54,463 nucleotides of DNA, from the NCBI GenBank assembly GCA_900755685.1, contig CAAEHI010000039.1:1-54463 (forward strand), given 5' to 3'. A program made the position numbers and the translations under genes. This document shows, piece by piece, positions 51,926 to 54,463 of the stretch (positions within the stretch are counted from its first letter, which is position 1; the number at the start of each line of letters is the position of its first letter). The notes under the pieces are model-generated. The model was given only the letters and a program-made list of their open reading frames with translations, searched no databases and had not been told where the DNA came from. The stretch comes from an uncultured Collinsella sp. Its GTDB lineage: Bacteria > Actinomycetota > Coriobacteriia > Coriobacteriales > Coriobacteriaceae.

Positions 51926-52376
51926 CTACTTCTCGCCCTCCAGCAGTCCCACGATGCGGTCGATGTCGACGGCAAAGCGAGGCCTTCCCTCGCGCTCGTA
52001 GCGGTCGAGGTATGCCTGGCACTCGGAGACAATGCGCTTGGTGTTGCCATCGGGTGATGCGCTGGAGCGTCTCGTAGTAGGCCGAGCCCTCGGTCCTGAA
52101 GCGGCGCTGGTAGGCCTTGGTTATGGGGAACATCTTGATGTAGTGGATGCCGTGGCGGCAGCCGGGGCGCGTCGTGGGGCGGGGTGGCAACGCAAAGTAC
52201 TGGTCTTTGGGCACGTTAGGGGCGATGTTGGAACGCAGCGGCACGGCGAAGTCCCTGCGCTTCCCGCGGAAACGCAGCCTCACCACCACGATGCAGGGGC
52301 GATTGTGCTTAAGCATGAGCTCGCGGTCGCCATCGACGAGGTCGAAGAAGTCCTGGGAGATGGATACGATCTTCAT
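51926..52376 (-). pseudogene. ToxN/AbiQ/TenpN-like type III toxin, frameshifted
   Basis: The first 107 codons encode ISQDFFDLVDGDRELMLKHN, RDFAVPLRSNIAPNVPKDQY and HYIKMFPITKAYQRRF, a pattern resembling the endoribonuclease toxins of type III toxin-antitoxin systems (ToxN, AbiQ, CptN/TenpN). At the CCC run at 52052-52054 (GGG on plus) one extra base shifts the frame; removing it gives TDGNTKRIVSECQAYLDRY and RFAVDIDRIVGLLEGEK with a TAG at 51926, total 149 residues. ATG 52376 follows GGGGG. A structured leader (52402-52470) is upstream. Family assignment is by recognition only. Confidence 0.65.
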
Positions 52377-52401
52377 CGGTTACGCCCCCTTCATACGAAG
52401 C

Positions 52402-52470
52402 GGGGCCCGCATCGCTGCAGGCCCCTACAGGTGGGCGATATTCTACGCCTTGCGGCACCCCGTCGCCCAC
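52402..52470 (-). ncRNA. Structured leader, candidate type III antitoxin RNA
   Basis: On the minus strand, GTGGGCGA (52470-52463) pairs with TCGCCCAC (52438-52431) around 24 nt, then GGGGCC-t-GCA-gcga-TGC-g-GGCCCC (52425-52402) forms a stable hairpin with a GCGA (GNRA) loop. Together they fill the leader between a possible extended -10 (TGGTATAAA, near 52527-52535) and the toxin-like gene. Tandem repeats typical of many type III antitoxins are not visible, so the identity is speculative. Confidence 0.3.
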
Positions 52471-52631
52471 GGAGGTTAAACGTACACGTAAGCCGTACTC
52501 TGAAAGCCGCGGCTTCCGGCAAGTAGTTTATACCACGAAAGGTCGCTTTCAATGCGCATAGCTCGCAAAATAACACTCGCTGGGCCGTCACCCCTGGCAG
52601 TTACCCTCCAATCTTCATTGGAGTCAGCAGG

Positions 52632-52817
52632 TCAATTCATATATTCATGGGGGTTTATCCTACCGTCGGTGAGCGATTTGGTTAGGGTGCCGAAGCGGTC
52701 GAGGATGTCGACGACCTTCTGCTGGGTGCCGATGGATGGGGCGGGAATCTCGACCCTCGATAAGTCCACAGGCGCGGCTTCGATTACCTTTTTCGATTTA
52801 GCGTATTGCTCTTCAGA
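52632..52817 (-). pseudogene. Fragment of a type I restriction specificity subunit (HsdS)
   Basis: The frame, directly next to the TetR fragment, reads EEQYAKSKKVIEAAPVDLSR, VEIPAPSIGTQQKVVDILDRF and GTLTKSLTDG up to a TGA. The phrase with IP-P-Q-VVDILDRF is the conserved region between and after target recognition domains of HsdS proteins. The N-terminal recognition domain and the C-terminal repeat are missing. No hsdM or hsdR is in the window. Confidence 0.7.
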
Positions 52818-52914
52818 TCATCGTGGTGTGCTCGTAGCCGCGCTCCACGAGGAGCCGCTCGGCAACGTCGAGAATCTTCTCGACCGTCTCCTCCGGGTAC
52901 TTATTGCGTGCCAC
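52813..52914 (-). pseudogene. N-terminal fragment of a TetR family regulator
   Basis: GTG at 52914 opens 33 codons: ARNKYPEETVEKILDVAERL then LVERGYEHTTMI and TGA. This is the first helix and the start of the TetR helix-turn-helix; the recognition helix and ligand domain are lost. The break falls where HsdS sequence begins, so recombination joined two unrelated genes. The remaining 52915-53055 holds no recognised gene. Confidence 0.7.
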
Positions 52915-53055
52915 GAGCACCTCCGTCCTTGTTATCGCGATAAACATACCATGAGTGGCGTGCGGGTCGAGATTGGCTGGCGCCAAAAGAGCCCAACGGC
53001 CGTTACGGCTTCGTTAGAAACGCGCCCCACCATGGATGTTGAACCCGAAAGGTAA

Positions 53056-53088
53056 GGCGCGCGGGCACGGCGACTCGGCCCGCGCGCC
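53056..53088. repeat. G+C-rich hairpin before the immunity ABC operon
   Basis: GGCGCGCGGGC (53056-53066) and GCCCGCGCGCC (53078-53088) are perfect 11-bp arms with an 11-nt loop, ending 21 nt before the ATG of the ATPase. It may act as a terminator for upstream transcription or an attenuator; no T-run follows. Confidence 0.6.
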
Positions 53089-53109
53089 CGGAAGAGAAAG
53101 GACGAACCC

Positions 53110-53834
<725 letters not shown>

Positions 53835-53838
<4 letters not shown>

Positions 53839-54463
53839 CGGGCGAGAAAGGCGGCCTGCTCGCGGGCCTGCGCGCCGAGGCCCTGAAGTCGCGCCACGCG
53901 GCACCGGTTCGCCTGGCCGTGCTCATGGCGCTGCCGATGCCGCTGCTCGGCGCGATGCCCTACCGGGGCGTGCAGATCTTCAGCGCGTGGAACTACTGGT
54001 ACGCGCTCTTCCTGCCCGTGTCTCTCTCACTCGTGGTGGCGTGCGTCGCGCGGGCGGACGCTCGCACGCGGATGCGGGGGCTTCTGGGCCTGGGCTTCCC
54101 GCTCGGGCGCGCCTGGTGGGCCAAGGCGCTCTGGTGCCTCGCACTCTGCACGCTCTCGAACCTCGTGGTCTTCGGCATCTACCTCGCGGGATCGGCGTTC
54201 TCCTCGCAGGGCCTCACGGCCGCGGGCACGCTCACGATGCTCCTCTGCGCGCTCGCCAACACGGTGACCGCGGCGTGGATGATCCCCGCAGGGCTCTTCC
54301 TCACGGCGCGGCTCGGCATGCTCGCGGGCATCTTCTGCCCGCTCGCCGCACAGCTCGTGGGTGGGTTCGCCTGGTCGCTGATGCCGCTGCCGCAGCTCTT
54401 TCCGCCGTCGGCGAGCATGGTCATCCCCACGAGCTTCATCCCCGTGCTGCCGAGCGGCGAGCC
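53835..54463 (+). CDS. Lantibiotic-immunity-type ABC permease (LanE/G-like), partial
   Basis: The frame starting at ATG 53835 overlaps the ATPase stop and stays open to the window edge (209 codons visible). It begins MTGEKGGLLAGLRAEALKSR and then has about six hydrophobic segments (LAVLMALPMPLLGAM, WYALFLPVSLSLVVACVA, LVGGFAWSLM). Length so far and the KSR-x-hydrophobic start match permease subunits of immunity transporters, which often come as an E/G pair. The 3' end lies outside the window. Confidence 0.85.

Noticed and set aside
52552..53055. 167-codon forward gene over the TetR/HsdS fragments
   Set aside because: The minus-strand fragments have clear family signals, while the forward frame has none and no ribosome site of note.

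Overview
The window looks like a chromosomal segment of a high-G+C gut actinobacterium of the class Coriobacteriia, probably Collinsella or a close relative. This rests on the strong preference for G/C in third codon positions, the gene mix (EFR1-type ferredoxin, VUT transporter, CD1871A-type CXXC peptide, a divergent second type II topoisomerase pair, TipAS regulators, many sensor kinases) and recollection of such genomes. It is an inference, not a database result. No rRNA, tRNA, CRISPR array, intact transposase or integrase was seen.

Positions 1-29000 are mostly intact housekeeping and transport genes: MATE exporter; LysR with a divergent EamA transporter; uracil-DNA glycosylase; a VUT (queuosine precursor) transporter plus SDR operon behind a candidate preQ1 riboswitch; release factor 3; a GntR-ABC operon; a 38-bp inverted-repeat MITE-like element; a second EamA transporter; EFR1 ferredoxin; ClC channel; LOG-like protein; K+ channel. 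Two large hybrid sensor kinases with solute-binding-protein inputs follow, one with the binding domains fused and the other with the binding protein encoded separately. Then come a MalY-like lyase, TrmO, an HTH-zinc ribbon-TipAS regulator, glutaredoxin, a dihydrouridine synthase and a 1095-residue MacB-like ABC fusion.

Positions 29000-36500 hold a redox module: a small CXXC membrane peptide, a NapH-like 4Fe-4S membrane protein broken by one in-frame TGA, and a TlpA-like lipoprotein. A two-component system lies divergently beside it. A scar follows with an arginase remnant and a decayed copy of an AAA ATPase gene whose intact relative lies at 47592. Next are an unknown helical protein, a small broken reading frame, and a PadR-DUF1700-small membrane protein operon.

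Positions 37000-49400 hold a LuxR-type regulator, a giant Tat-exported surface protein, a divergent topoisomerase IV/gyrase-like B-A pair, the AAA ATPase behind four exact tandem 19-bp repeats, and a flavodoxin-like reductase. From about 49.5 to 53.1 kb lies a gene graveyard: a DUF4143 fragment, a frameshifted ToxN/AbiQ/TenpN-like toxin with a structured leader and its own terminator, a frameshifted YjdF protein, and TetR and HsdS fragments joined end to end. The window ends in a lantibiotic-immunity-type ABC operon whose permease runs off the edge.

Dispersed intergenic palindromes with a GGGAC/GTCCC core (208, 14525, 24613, 25644) form a REP-like family. The items most worth checking are the repeat-flanked AAA ATPase with its decayed copy, the broken type III-like toxin and its leader RNA, the MITE-like element, and the nonsense-interrupted iron-sulfur protein.
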